From Pseudomonas sp. GM84 (lineage in GTDB: Bacteria; Pseudomonadota; Gammaproteobacteria; Pseudomonadales; Pseudomonadaceae), in NCBI RefSeq assembly GCF_000282535.1, contig NZ_AKJC01000317.1, forward strand, positions 1 through 46,813: DNA of 46,813 bases, written 5' to 3'. This document shows positions 27,035 to 34,977 of the stretch, in pieces. The position numbers were made by a program, and so were the translations under genes. Numbering within the stretch: position 1 is the first letter of the stretch; each line of letters begins with the position of its first letter. A model generated the notes under the pieces. It saw nothing but the letters and a program-made list of their open reading frames with translations. It did not search any database and was not told the origin of the DNA.

Positions 27035-28342
27035 ATGCTGCGCCTGCTGCTCCTGCTACTTCCCCTGCTGCCCCTGACAGCCGTCGCCGAGCCTGCGCAC
27101 CTGCGCGTGCAAGGTTCCAACACCATCGGCGCTACCCTGCTGCCGGCGCTGGTCCAAGGTCAACTGCGCGCCCAAAAGGCAACGGCCATCGAGCAACGGC
27201 CAGGTGCGATGACCAATGAAACCGTGATCACCGCCCGCGACGCCCACGGCCAGCCGCTGCGCATCGACATCGCGGCGCACGGTTCAAGCACCGGCTTCGT
27301 CGCCCTCGGCCGTGGCGACGCGGACCTGGCGGCGTCCTCGCGGCCCATCAGCGACGCCGAGTTGCGCCAGCTCAAGGCGCTGGGCAACCTGCGCGCGGTC
27401 CGTGCCGAACAAGTCATCGGCCTGGATGGCGTGGCGGTGATCGTCCATCCCGACAACCCCTTGCCCCAACTGAGCACGCGACAACTGGCCCAGATCTATG
27501 CCGGCCAGATCCAGCGCTGGGAACAGTTGGGTGTGGCCGGCGGGGCCATTCACCTGTATGCCCGGGACGACCGCTCCGGCACGTTCGAAACCTTCAAGGC
27601 CCTGGTGCTGGAGCCCAACCACGCCGAGCTGGCGGCAAGGATTCAGCGCTTCGAGGCGAGCGACGAACTGGCCGCAAGGGTCGCAGCCGACCGCCAGGCC
27701 ATCGGCTTCAGCAGCCTGACGTCGGTACACGGCGCCAAGGTGCTGGCGATCGCTGAAGGCGATGCCCCGGCGATGCTGCCGGAGCGCCCCTTGGTGGCCA
27801 GTGAAGACTACCCGCTGTCGCGGCGCCTGTACCTGTACTTGCCGGCCAATCCCAAGCCCCAGGCCAAGGCCCTGGCCGACTTCGCGCAAAGCGCGGCCGG
27901 CCAGGCCATCGTCGCCGAGCAGGGGTTCGTTTCCCAGCAGATCAACGCACAGGCGGTGCCCGCCCAGGCCGACATGCCGCCGCGCTACCGCAGCCTGGCC
28001 CAGCAGGCCCAGCGCCTGAGCGTCAACTTCCGCTTCCAGGAAGGCAGCGCCAGCCTCGATAACAAGTCACTGCGCGATGTACAGCGGGTGGCCGACTACC
28101 TGCGCCAGGCCGGCAAACTGCAAAGCAAAGCCGTGCTGGTGGGCTTTGGCGACCCCAAGGAAACGCCAGGCCGCGCCGCCCTGCTCTCGCGCCTGCGCGC
28201 CCAGGCGGTACGCCGCGAGCTGGCGCGCGAGGGCGTCGAAGTGCAGGAAGTGACCGGCATGGGCGATGAGCTGCCAGTGGCAGGCAACGACCTGGAACAA
28301 GGGCGGTTGCGCAATCGTCGGGTGGAGGTGTGGGTGTACTGA
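27035..28342 (+). CDS. PstS-like phosphate-binding protein fused to an OmpA-type peptidoglycan-binding domain
   Basis: A 435-residue exported protein. The signal peptide is residues 1-19 (AVA-EP). Residues about 22-290 form a PstS-type type II binding fold: RVQGSNTIG at the start, GSSTGFVAL, LAASSRPIS, RDDRSGTFETFKAL and IGFSSL are the usual phosphate-loop regions. Residues about 325-435 are an OmpA C-terminal domain (VNFRFQEGSASLDNKS, then NDLEQGRLRNRRVEVWVY), which holds the protein to peptidoglycan. The start was set at the leucine-rich signal peptide. A PhoB box upstream supports phosphate-starvation induction. No pstCAB genes are present, so it is not part of a local importer. Confidence 0.88.
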   Translation: MLRLLLLLLPLLPLTAVAEPAHLRVQGSNTIGATLLPALVQGQLRAQKATAIEQRPGAMTNETVITARDAHGQPLRIDIAAHGSSTGFVALGRGDADLAASSRPISDAELRQLKALGNLRAVRAEQVIGLDGVAVIVHPDNPLPQLSTRQLAQIYAGQIQRWEQLGVAGGAIHLYARDDRSGTFETFKALVLEPNHAELAARIQRFEASDELAARVAADRQAIGFSSLTSVHGAKVLAIAEGDAPAMLPERPLVASEDYPLSRRLYLYLPANPKPQAKALADFAQSAAGQAIVAEQGFVSQQINAQAVPAQADMPPRYRSLAQQAQRLSVNFRFQEGSASLDNKSLRDVQRVADYLRQAGKLQSKAVLVGFGDPKETPGRAALLSRLRAQAVRRELAREGVEVQEVTGMGDELPVAGNDLEQGRLRNRRVEVWVY

Positions 28343-28360
28343 GGCCTACAGCCAGCAGGG

Positions 28361-28382
28361 TGTTGCGACGGCAACTGTTGCA
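28361..28382. promoter_or_regulatory. Overlapping inverted repeats, possible enhancer-binding protein site
   Basis: TTGC-gacg-GCAA (28363-28374) overlaps GCAAC-T-GTTGC (28371-28381). They lie about 95-110 bp upstream of the sigma-54 promoter, the usual range for enhancer sites of a sigma-54 activator such as SfnR. Confidence 0.4.
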
Positions 28383-28473
28383 CGGCGAACAGGCCTTCAA
28401 CACTTCTTCATGCAGCGCAACACAAGAAACCGAGTTTTCGCGCCAATCGCCTGATTTAGAAGGCATTTAATTC

Positions 28474-28489
28474 TGGCATGGCCCCTGCA
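28474..28489 (+). promoter_or_regulatory. Sigma-54 promoter of the organosulfur operon
   Basis: TGGCATG-GCCC-CTGCA keeps the invariant GG (-24) and GC (-12) with the correct spacing, compared with TGGCACG-N4-TTGCA. It lies 36 bp before the SfnB-like start. Sulfur-starvation genes sfnA/sfnB of P. putida are known to depend on sigma-54 and SfnR, which agrees with this assignment. Confidence 0.65.
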
Positions 28490-28524
28490 GACATGGATTC
28501 AACCATCCAGTCTCCGAGGTCAAC

Positions 28525-29748
28525 ATGCCGACTGAAACCCTCTCTGCGGACTACGACATCCGCCACCCCCACGCTCACGTCATCGCCGATGACGCCGAAG
28601 CCCTCAGCGTCGCCCACCGGGTCGCCACCTTGCTGCGTGAAGGCGCCGCCGAACGCGACCGCAACCGTGAGGTACCCGCCGACATCGTCGACGCCTACTC
28701 CAACAGCGGCCTGTGGGGCATCACTGTCCCACGTGAACATGGCGGCGCCGAAGTGTCCTTCGCCACCTTGGCGCAGGTCATCGCCATCGTCTCCGCCGCC
28801 GACCCTTCGCTCGGTCAGATCCCGCAGAACCACTATTGCCTGCTCGAAGACATCCGCCTGCAGGGCACCGACGAACAGAAGCGGTTCTTCTTCGACCTGG
28901 CCTTGCAAGGCAACCGCTTCGCCAACGCGCTCTCGGAAACAGGCGGCAAGACCGTGCAGGACATCAGTACCCGCCTGGTCGCCGAGGCCGACGGCTATCG
29001 CATCGATGGCCGCAAAGGGTATTGCACGGGCTCCCTGTACGCCCATTGGCTCGGCGTACTCGCCCTGGACGAACAAGGCCGGGCCCAGCTCGCCTTCGTA
29101 CAGCGCGGCACACCCGGCCTGGTCATCGTCGATGACTGGAGCAGCATGGGCCAGCGCACCACTTCAAGCGGCACAGTACTGCTGGACGGCCTGCGCGTGC
29201 CGGCCTTCAACCTGTTCCCCAGCTACCGCTCCTATGAACGCCCGACCCTGGCCGGACCGTTCGCCCAGCTGACCACCGCCGCGATCGACGCCGGCATCGG
29301 CCGGGCGGCGCTGGATGACACCATCGCCTTCGTCCGCGAGCACGCCCGCCCGTGGATCGACGCCAAGGTCGAGCGCGCCGGCGATGACCCGCTGACCATC
29401 ATCCAGGTCGGTGCCCTGGAAATCCGCCAGGAGGCCGCCGAGGCCTTGCTGGAGCGTGCCGGGTGGGTACTGGATGCGGCCAAGCCGGCGCCGGACGAAG
29501 ACAACGTCGCCGCCGCCTCGCTGGCCGTGGCCAAGGCCAAGGTGCTGACCACCGAGGCCGCCATCGAAGCCAGTAACCGCCTGTTCGAGCTGGGCGGTAC
29601 ACGCTCCTCGCTAACCCGCCACAACTTCGACCGGCACTGGCGCAATGCCCGCGTGCATACCCTGCACGACCCGGTGCGCTGGAAGTACCACCTGGTTGGC
29701 AACTGGGCCTTGAACGGCATCAAGCCGACCCGTCACGACTGGAACTGA
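28525..29748 (+). CDS. sfnB: SfnB-family sulfur acquisition oxidoreductase (acyl-CoA dehydrogenase fold)
   Basis: A 407-residue flavoenzyme of the acyl-CoA dehydrogenase superfamily, closest by eye to SfnB and DszC-like proteins: N-terminal helical domain (1-125), beta domain (about 130-240) with ANALSETGG and DGYRIDGRKGYCTGS, and a C-terminal four-helix bundle ending FELGGTRSSLTRHNFDRHWRNARVHTLHDP with a conserved flavin-contact His. SfnB-type enzymes are induced by sulfate limitation and help release sulfur from compounds such as sulfones or sulfonates. It is first in a five-gene operon (10 bp to the next gene) behind a sigma-54 promoter. Exact orthology to sfnB is likely but unverified. 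Confidence 0.83.
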   Translation: MPTETLSADYDIRHPHAHVIADDAEALSVAHRVATLLREGAAERDRNREVPADIVDAYSNSGLWGITVPREHGGAEVSFATLAQVIAIVSAADPSLGQIPQNHYCLLEDIRLQGTDEQKRFFFDLALQGNRFANALSETGGKTVQDISTRLVAEADGYRIDGRKGYCTGSLYAHWLGVLALDEQGRAQLAFVQRGTPGLVIVDDWSSMGQRTTSSGTVLLDGLRVPAFNLFPSYRSYERPTLAGPFAQLTTAAIDAGIGRAALDDTIAFVREHARPWIDAKVERAGDDPLTIIQVGALEIRQEAAEALLERAGWVLDAAKPAPDEDNVAAASLAVAKAKVLTTEAAIEASNRLFELGGTRSSLTRHNFDRHWRNARVHTLHDPVRWKYHLVGNWALNGIKPTRHDWN

Positions 29749-29758
29749 GGCCCGCGCC

Positions 29759-31132
29759 ATGACCAAGCAGATTCGCCTCAACGCCTTCGCCATGAACACC
29801 GTCGGCCACCTGTCGCCCGGACTGTGGCGCCACCCGCGCGACCAGGCCACCCGCTACACCGATATCCACTACTGGACGGAACTGGCCAGAACCCTGGAGC
29901 GCGGCTGCATCGATGGCCTGTTCATCGCCGATGTCCTGGGGGTGTACGACGTGTATGGCGCCAGCGCCGACGCCGCCTTGAGCAGCGCCGCCCAGGTACC
30001 GGTCAACGACCCGCTGCAACTGGTGCCGGCCATGGCCGCCGCCACGCGCCACCTGGGCTTTGGCGTGACCGCCTCGGTGTCGTTCGAGCACCCGTTCCCG
30101 TTCGCCCGGCGCATGAGCACCCTCGATCACCTGACCCAGGGCCGCGCCGGCTGGAACATCGTCACCTCCTACCTGGCCAGCGGTGCGCGCAACCTCGGCC
30201 AGCGCGACCAGTTGAGCCATGACCAGCGCTATGCCCTGGCCGAGGAATACCTGCAGGTCTGCTACAAGCTCTGGGAGACCAGCTGGGAAGACGATGCGGT
30301 CTGCGCCGACCGCGCCAGCGGCGTCTACGCCGACCCGCGCAAGGTGCATGGCATCGCGCATGAGGGCACCTATTTCAAGGTGCCTGGTTTCCATCTCAGC
30401 GAGCCGTCCCCCCAGCGCACCCCGGTGCTCTACCAGGCCGGCGCCTCCAGCCGTGGCCGGGCGTTCGCCGCCGCCAACGCCGAATGCGTGTTCGTCGCCG
30501 CACCGAGCAAGGCCGTGCTGAAAAAGCAGGTGGCCGACCTGCGCGCCGCCGCTGTCGGGGCCGGCCGGGCCGCCGACAGCGTGCTGGTCTTCGAGCAACT
30601 GACGGTGATCGTCGCGGCCACCGACGAGGCTGCCCTCGCCTTGCTGCGCGAGTATCGCGAATACGCCAGTGCCACGGGGGCCTTGACCCTGATGTCGGGC
30701 TGGACGGGCATCGACTTTGGCCAGTTGGAGCCGGACCAGGTGCTGCGCGAAGTATCCAGCGAGGCTATCCAGTCCGTCGTCGAGGCATTCACCCGGGCCG
30801 ACCCATCGCGCAGCTGGACCACCGCCGAAATCGCCGACTACTGCGCCATCGGCGGCGACGGGCCGGTGCTGGTGGGGTCGGCACAGACAGTGGCCGACCA
30901 GTTGCAGGAATGGGTCGAGGACACCGATGTCGACGGCTTCAACCTGGCCAGTGTGGTGGCCCCGGAAACCTTCACCGCAGTGGTCGAGCTGCTGGTGCCG
31001 GAGCTGCAGGCACGCGGGCTGTTCAAGCGCGAATACGCCGAAGGCACCCTGCGCAACAAGCTGTTCGGCCAGGGCGATCGCCTGCGCGCGCCGCACCCGG
31101 TGGCGACGCTGCGCCAGGAGGCACGGCGATGA
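29759..31132 (+). CDS. FMN-dependent monooxygenase, NtaA/SnaA/DszA family
   Basis: A 457-residue luciferase-like (TIM barrel) monooxygenase of the NtaA/SnaA/SoxA/DszA subgroup. Family marks include LNAFAMNTVGHLSPGLWRHP at the start, GLFIADVLGVYDVYG, DPLQLVPAMAAATRHLGFG, RMSTLDHLTQGRAGWNIVTS, and LYQAGASSRGRAFAAANAE (about 220-240, FMN phosphate region). Such enzymes use reduced FMN and O2 to oxidise sulfur or nitrogen compounds; the operon points to desulfurisation of an organosulfur compound. No flavin reductase gene lies in the operon, so FMNH2 must come from elsewhere. The stop overlaps the permease start (ATGA at 31129-31132). Confidence 0.87.
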   Translation: MTKQIRLNAFAMNTVGHLSPGLWRHPRDQATRYTDIHYWTELARTLERGCIDGLFIADVLGVYDVYGASADAALSSAAQVPVNDPLQLVPAMAAATRHLGFGVTASVSFEHPFPFARRMSTLDHLTQGRAGWNIVTSYLASGARNLGQRDQLSHDQRYALAEEYLQVCYKLWETSWEDDAVCADRASGVYADPRKVHGIAHEGTYFKVPGFHLSEPSPQRTPVLYQAGASSRGRAFAAANAECVFVAAPSKAVLKKQVADLRAAAVGAGRAADSVLVFEQLTVIVAATDEAALALLREYREYASATGALTLMSGWTGIDFGQLEPDQVLREVSSEAIQSVVEAFTRADPSRSWTTAEIADYCAIGGDGPVLVGSAQTVADQLQEWVEDTDVDGFNLASVVAPETFTAVVELLVPELQARGLFKREYAEGTLRNKLFGQGDRLRAPHPVATLRQEARR

Positions 31133-31794
31133 GCGAGTTGCTGGCAAACCTGGACTGGTCAGAAATCCTTCAGGCCTGCATCGATACGCTGAGCATGCTA
31201 GGTGCGGCGCTGGGCTTCACGGTGTTGTTCGGGCTGCCGCTGGGCGTGCTGCTGTACCTCACAGGGCAACGCCAACTGCTGGCCAACGCCCCCCTGTATC
31301 GCTTGCTGTCGATGGTGGTGAACGTGCTGCGCTCGCTGCCGTTCATCATCCTGCTGATCGTGCTGATCCCGCTCACCACGGTGCTGACCGGTACTTCGCT
31401 GGGCGTGCGCGGCACCATCCCGCCGCTGGTGGTGGGCTGCACACCATTCTTCGCACGTCTGGTGGAAACCGCTCTGCGTGAAGTCGACCGTGGCCTGGTC
31501 GAGGCCAGCCAGGCCATGGGCGGCAGTATCCGCCAGATCATCTGGCACACCCTGCTGCCCGAAGCCCGCACCGGGCTGCTCGCAGCCGTCACCGTCACCG
31601 CCATCGTGCTGGTGGATTACACCGCCATGGCCGGGGTGATCGGTGGCGGTGGCCTGGGCGACCTGGCCATTCGCTTTGGCTATCAACGTTTCCAGACCGA
31701 CGTGATGGTGGTCACCGTGCTGCTGCTGATCGTGCTGGTACAGGCGCTGCAGATGGGCGGTGACCGCCTGGTTCGGCACTTCACCCGACGCTGA
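31129..31794 (+). CDS. ABC transporter permease, MetI type
   Basis: A 221-residue inner-membrane permease with about five helices. The EAA loop is readable as VEASQAMGGSIRQIIWHTLLPEA (about 125-147). It belongs to the D-methionine permease group (MetI-like) by length and pattern. The start ATG 31129 overlaps the monooxygenase stop; the longer frame upstream is only the monooxygenase gene read in another phase. It forms an importer with the next two genes. In this context the substrate is probably an organosulfur compound or methionine derivative rather than methionine itself (inference). Confidence 0.9.
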   Translation: MSELLANLDWSEILQACIDTLSMLGAALGFTVLFGLPLGVLLYLTGQRQLLANAPLYRLLSMVVNVLRSLPFIILLIVLIPLTTVLTGTSLGVRGTIPPLVVGCTPFFARLVETALREVDRGLVEASQAMGGSIRQIIWHTLLPEARTGLLAAVTVTAIVLVDYTAMAGVIGGGGLGDLAIRFGYQRFQTDVMVVTVLLLIVLVQALQMGGDRLVRHFTRR

Positions 31795-31819
31795 CTTCAA
31801 TACCTTCAGGATCACTCCC

Positions 31820-32599
31820 ATGAAAAAGACCCTTGCTGCCCTCGCTACACTCATCGCCGCCAACAGCTTTGCGGCGCAGGCCGCCGAACACCTGGTGGTC
31901 GGCGCCACCCCGGTACCGCACGCCGAGATCCTCGAATTCGTCAAACCCACCCTGGCCAAGGAAGGCGTCGACCTCGACATCAAGGTGTTCAACGACTTCA
32001 TCCAGCCCAACCTGCAACTGGCGCAAAAGAACCTGGACGCCAACTACTACCAGTACCGCCCGTTCCTCGATGACTTCAACAAGTCCCGCCATACCAACTT
32101 GGTGCCGGTGGTCGGTGTGCATATCGAGCCCTTCGGCGCTTACTCGGCCAAGTACAAGACCCTGACTGACCTGCCCGACGGCGCCAGCGTGGCCATCCCC
32201 AACGACCCGGTGAACACCGGCCGCGCCCTGGTGCTGCTGGCCGAAGCCGGGCTGATCAGCCTCAAGGACCCGAGCAACCCGCAGTCGACCCAGCGCGACA
32301 TCACCGCCAACCCGCACCACTTCAAGATCCGCGAACTGGAAGGCGCCATGTTGGCGCGCTCGGTGAAACAGGTGGACCTGGCCTTCGTGTTCGCCAACTA
32401 CGCCCTGGAGGCCGGCATCGACACCAACAGCGCGCTGATCGTCGAAAAGGGCAAGGACCTGTACGTCGAGTACCTGGTTGCACGCCCGGACAATTTGCAG
32501 GACGAAGGCCTGCAGAAACTGGCCAAGGCGCTGAACTCGCCAGAGGTCCGCAACTTCATCCTGACCCGCTACAAAGGGCAGATCGCCCCGGGCTTCTGA
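31820..32599 (+). CDS. MetQ/NlpA-type substrate-binding protein
   Basis: A 259-residue binding protein. Residues about 25-40 (LVVGATPVPHAEILEFV) and NLDANYYQYRPFLDDFN near 75-90 are NlpA/MetQ signatures, followed by AIPNDPVNTGRALVLL. The signal peptide ends AAQA-AEH with no lipobox cysteine, so unlike E. coli MetQ it should be a soluble periplasmic protein. The start ATG 31820 has AGGA 10 nt upstream. It lies between permease and ATPase genes, order I-Q-N instead of the common N-I-Q. Confidence 0.9.
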   Translation: MKKTLAALATLIAANSFAAQAAEHLVVGATPVPHAEILEFVKPTLAKEGVDLDIKVFNDFIQPNLQLAQKNLDANYYQYRPFLDDFNKSRHTNLVPVVGVHIEPFGAYSAKYKTLTDLPDGASVAIPNDPVNTGRALVLLAEAGLISLKDPSNPQSTQRDITANPHHFKIRELEGAMLARSVKQVDLAFVFANYALEAGIDTNSALIVEKGKDLYVEYLVARPDNLQDEGLQKLAKALNSPEVRNFILTRYKGQIAPGF

Positions 32600-32617
32600 T
32601 CAGCGAGAACGCCACCC

Positions 32618-33640
32618 ATGACCCGCTTCCCACAAGAAGTCCTGGCTGCAACCGCGCAATTGCAGTTGCGCGGCATCCACAAACGCTATGGCGACCTGCC
32701 GGCTTTGGCGGGTATCGACCTGCACATCCGCCAGGGCGAGGTGTTCGGGATCATTGGCCGCAGCGGTGCAGGCAAGTCCACCCTGTTGCGGCTGATCAAC
32801 CGGCTGGAAACGCCCAGCGCCGGGCAGGTGCTGATCGAGGGCGAGGACATTGCCACCCTCGGCACCGTTGGACTGCGCCAATTGCGGCGCAAGGTCGCGA
32901 TGATCTTCCAGCACTTCAACCTGCTGGCCAGTCGCACGGTCGCTGAAAACGTGACGCTGCCGATGCAGATGGCCGGCGTGCCGGCCCACGAACGCGCACG
33001 CCGCGCCCAAGAGTTGCTGCAACTGGTAGGGCTGGCCGACCGGGCCAATGCCTACCCAACGCAGCTGTCGGGCGGGCAGAAGCAGCGTGTGGGAATCGCG
33101 CGGGCCCTGGTGCTGCAACCGGACATCCTGCTGTGCGACGAAGCCACCTCGGCACTCGACCCGCAAAGCACCCGCGCCATCCTTGCGCTGCTGCGCGATA
33201 TCAACCAGCGGCTGGGCCTGACCATCGTCCTCATCACCCACGAGATGGAAGTGATCCGCGACCTGTGCGACCGCGTGGCCGTCCTGGAGCACGGCAGCGT
33301 AGTCGAACAGGGCGAGGTCTGGCAGGTGTTCGGCGCGCCGCAGCACGCGGTCAGCCGGTTGCTCCTGGCCAGCCATGAGCGCCCGCGGCAGGCCACGGAT
33401 GAGGCTGCCGGGCACGCGCATCTGGAGCTGCATTTCACGGGTGTGAAAGGCATCGAACCTGACCTGGGGTTGCTGGCCACCGCCCTGGGCTCGCAGGTGC
33501 GGCTACTGGAAGGGTCGATCAAGCGCATACAGGGCCGGGCCCTGGGCAGGCTACGCCTGGCGGTGGCCGGTGAGGCGTCTGCTCCAGAGCTGCTGCAACG
33601 GGCGCGAGCAATCGCCGACTGGGCGCAGTGGGTGCATTGA
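32618..33640 (+). CDS. ABC transporter ATPase, MetN type with NIL domain
   Basis: A 340-residue ATPase. Walker [10 protein letters not shown] begins at residue 47; signature [15 protein letters not shown] and Walker [14 protein letters not shown] follow (about 147-182), then the switch histidine in VLITHEME. The C-terminal about 75 residues ([17 protein letters not shown] onward) form the NIL/ACT-like domain that lets ligand inhibit MetNI. It powers the importer with the permease and binding protein of the same operon and is its last gene. Confidence 0.92.
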   Translation: MTRFPQEVLAATAQLQLRGIHKRYGDLPALAGIDLHIRQGEVFGIIGRSGAGKSTLLRLINRLETPSAGQVLIEGEDIATLGTVGLRQLRRKVAMIFQHFNLLASRTVAENVTLPMQMAGVPAHERARRAQELLQLVGLADRANAYPTQLSGGQKQRVGIARALVLQPDILLCDEATSALDPQSTRAILALLRDINQRLGLTIVLITHEMEVIRDLCDRVAVLEHGSVVEQGEVWQVFGAPQHAVSRLLLASHERPRQATDEAAGHAHLELHFTGVKGIEPDLGLLATALGSQVRLLEGSIKRIQGRALGRLRLAVAGEASAPELLQRARAIADWAQWVH

Positions 33641-33728
33641 CCCCTGCCATTTCAGGCAAAGTTTTGTAACAGCGCGCCATTCGGCATCACGCGTCAATGG
33701 GTCTAGGCTCAAAGCCATGTGATACCGG

Positions 33729-33800
33729 GCCCCTCTGACGGCGACCGCGCCGCCATGTCGGATCACTGTTGCCATGCAACGTCGACATTCAAGGAGGGGC
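33729..33800 (+). promoter_or_regulatory. Structured mRNA leader of the TerC gene that can hide its ribosome-binding site
   Basis: GCCCCTC (33729-33735) is complementary to GAGGGGC (33794-33800), and the latter overlaps the Shine-Dalgarno AAGGAGG (33791-33797). Inside lie GGCG/CGCC (33740-33743 with 33748-33751), ATGTCG/CGACAT (33755-33760 with 33783-33788) and, nested, GTTGC/GCAAC (33768-33772 with 33776-33780). The result is a three-way-junction-like fold. TerC genes often carry Mn-sensing yybP-ykoY leaders; the conserved loops of that class are not clearly present. Confidence 0.45.
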
Positions 33801-33802
33801 TC

Positions 33803-34870
33803 ATGACAGCTCTACAGACATTCCTCACTACACCATTTCTCGGCACCAGCACCTGGTTGTGGCTGGTGTTCATTGCCATCGTCATCGGCTTGCTGGTGCT
33901 CGACCTGGGCGTGCTGCACCGGCAGAACCGTGAAATCGAAATGCGCGAGAGCCTGCTGCTGTACACAGGCTATTTCAGCGTGGGTGTGCTGTTCGGTGTG
34001 TGGGTCTGGCACGAGCTGGGCGCGCAGTCGGCGCTGGAGTTCTACACCGGGTTCCTGGTCGAGCAGTCGCTGTCGATGGACAACGTGTTCGTCATGGCGA
34101 TGATCTTCGGCTTCTTCGCCATCCCCCGCCGCTACCAGCACCGGGTGCTGTTCTGGGGCATCCTCGGCGTGGTGTTCCTGCGCGCGATCATGATCGGCGT
34201 TGGCGCGACGCTGGTGCAGAATTTCGAATGGGTGCTCTATATCTTCGGTGCGTTCCTGCTGTTCACCGGGGTGAAGATGGCCCTCTCGAAGGAGGACAGC
34301 CACCCTGACCTGGCCAATAACCCGGTGCTGAAGTTCGTCCGCCGGCACATGCGCGTGACCGACCAGATCCATGGCGCGCACTTCTTCGTACGCCTCACCC
34401 CGCCCGGCCACAGCAAGGCCCTGCGCTACGCCACGCCACTGTTCCTGGCGCTGGTGCTCATCGAGCTGGCCGACCTGGTGTTCGCCGTCGACAGCGTGCC
34501 AGCGATCTTCGCCATCACCCAGGACCCGTTCATCGTCTACACCTCGAACATCTTTGCCATTCTGGGCCTGCGCTCGCTGTACTTCGCCTTGTCGGCCTTG
34601 ATGCACCGGTTCGTGTACCTCAAGTACGCGCTGGCGCTGGTGCTGATCTTCATTGGCTGCAAGATCTTCTACCACGGCATGGTCGGCAAGGTGCCGGCGC
34701 TGCTGTCGCTGGGGGTGACGTTCGGGTTGTTGCTGGGTGGGGTGGTGGTGTCGTTGATCAAGACGCGGGGGGAAAAACCTGCGGTGGATGCCGAGCCGGC
34801 CGAGCCGCTGGCGGGTGACAGCACCACGGCTCAGGCGAAGAAAAAGGACCCAGAACTGCGGCATGAATGA
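33803..34870 (+). CDS. TerC/Alx-family integral membrane protein
   Basis: A 355-residue membrane protein with about nine helices. Family marks are the acidic membrane motifs EQSLSMDNVFVMAMIFGFF (about 90-108) and ELADLVFAVDSVPAIFAIT (about 220-240), which hold the proposed metal-binding aspartates, and FRxI/FAILGLRSLYFAL. Homologues export manganese or aid tellurite resistance and membrane-protein metallation. The start ATG 33803 follows a strong AAGGAGG, which a leader stem may mask. The C-terminal about 40 residues are a charged tail (Lys, Glu, Asp) outside the membrane. It appears monocistronic. Confidence 0.92.
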   Translation: MTALQTFLTTPFLGTSTWLWLVFIAIVIGLLVLDLGVLHRQNREIEMRESLLLYTGYFSVGVLFGVWVWHELGAQSALEFYTGFLVEQSLSMDNVFVMAMIFGFFAIPRRYQHRVLFWGILGVVFLRAIMIGVGATLVQNFEWVLYIFGAFLLFTGVKMALSKEDSHPDLANNPVLKFVRRHMRVTDQIHGAHFFVRLTPPGHSKALRYATPLFLALVLIELADLVFAVDSVPAIFAITQDPFIVYTSNIFAILGLRSLYFALSALMHRFVYLKYALALVLIFIGCKIFYHGMVGKVPALLSLGVTFGLLLGGVVVSLIKTRGEKPAVDAEPAEPLAGDSTTAQAKKKDPELRHE

Positions 34871-34877
34871 CCGAAGC

Positions 34878-34927
34878 GCCACAATCGAACTTTCCTACAG
34901 AACCTATGGAAATCTGCTGATTGTGGC
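34878..34927 (+). repeat. Nested inverted repeat before the SPFH gene
   Basis: GCCACAATC (34878-34886) pairs with GATTGTGGC (34919-34927), and within it TTTCC (34891-34895) pairs with GGAAA (34908-34912). It may be the terC terminator, an operator, or an mRNA leader of the next gene; no T-run follows. Confidence 0.45.
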
Positions 34928-34977
34928 ACTACTTCCCCCTTAGTCAGCATGCGCGCTCCCTGCACAAGGAGTGCCTC

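Noticed and set aside
33729..33800. Firm assignment of the terC leader to the yybP-ykoY riboswitch
   Set aside because: The conserved loop sequences of that class were not found by eye; only a structured, SD-masking leader can be supported.
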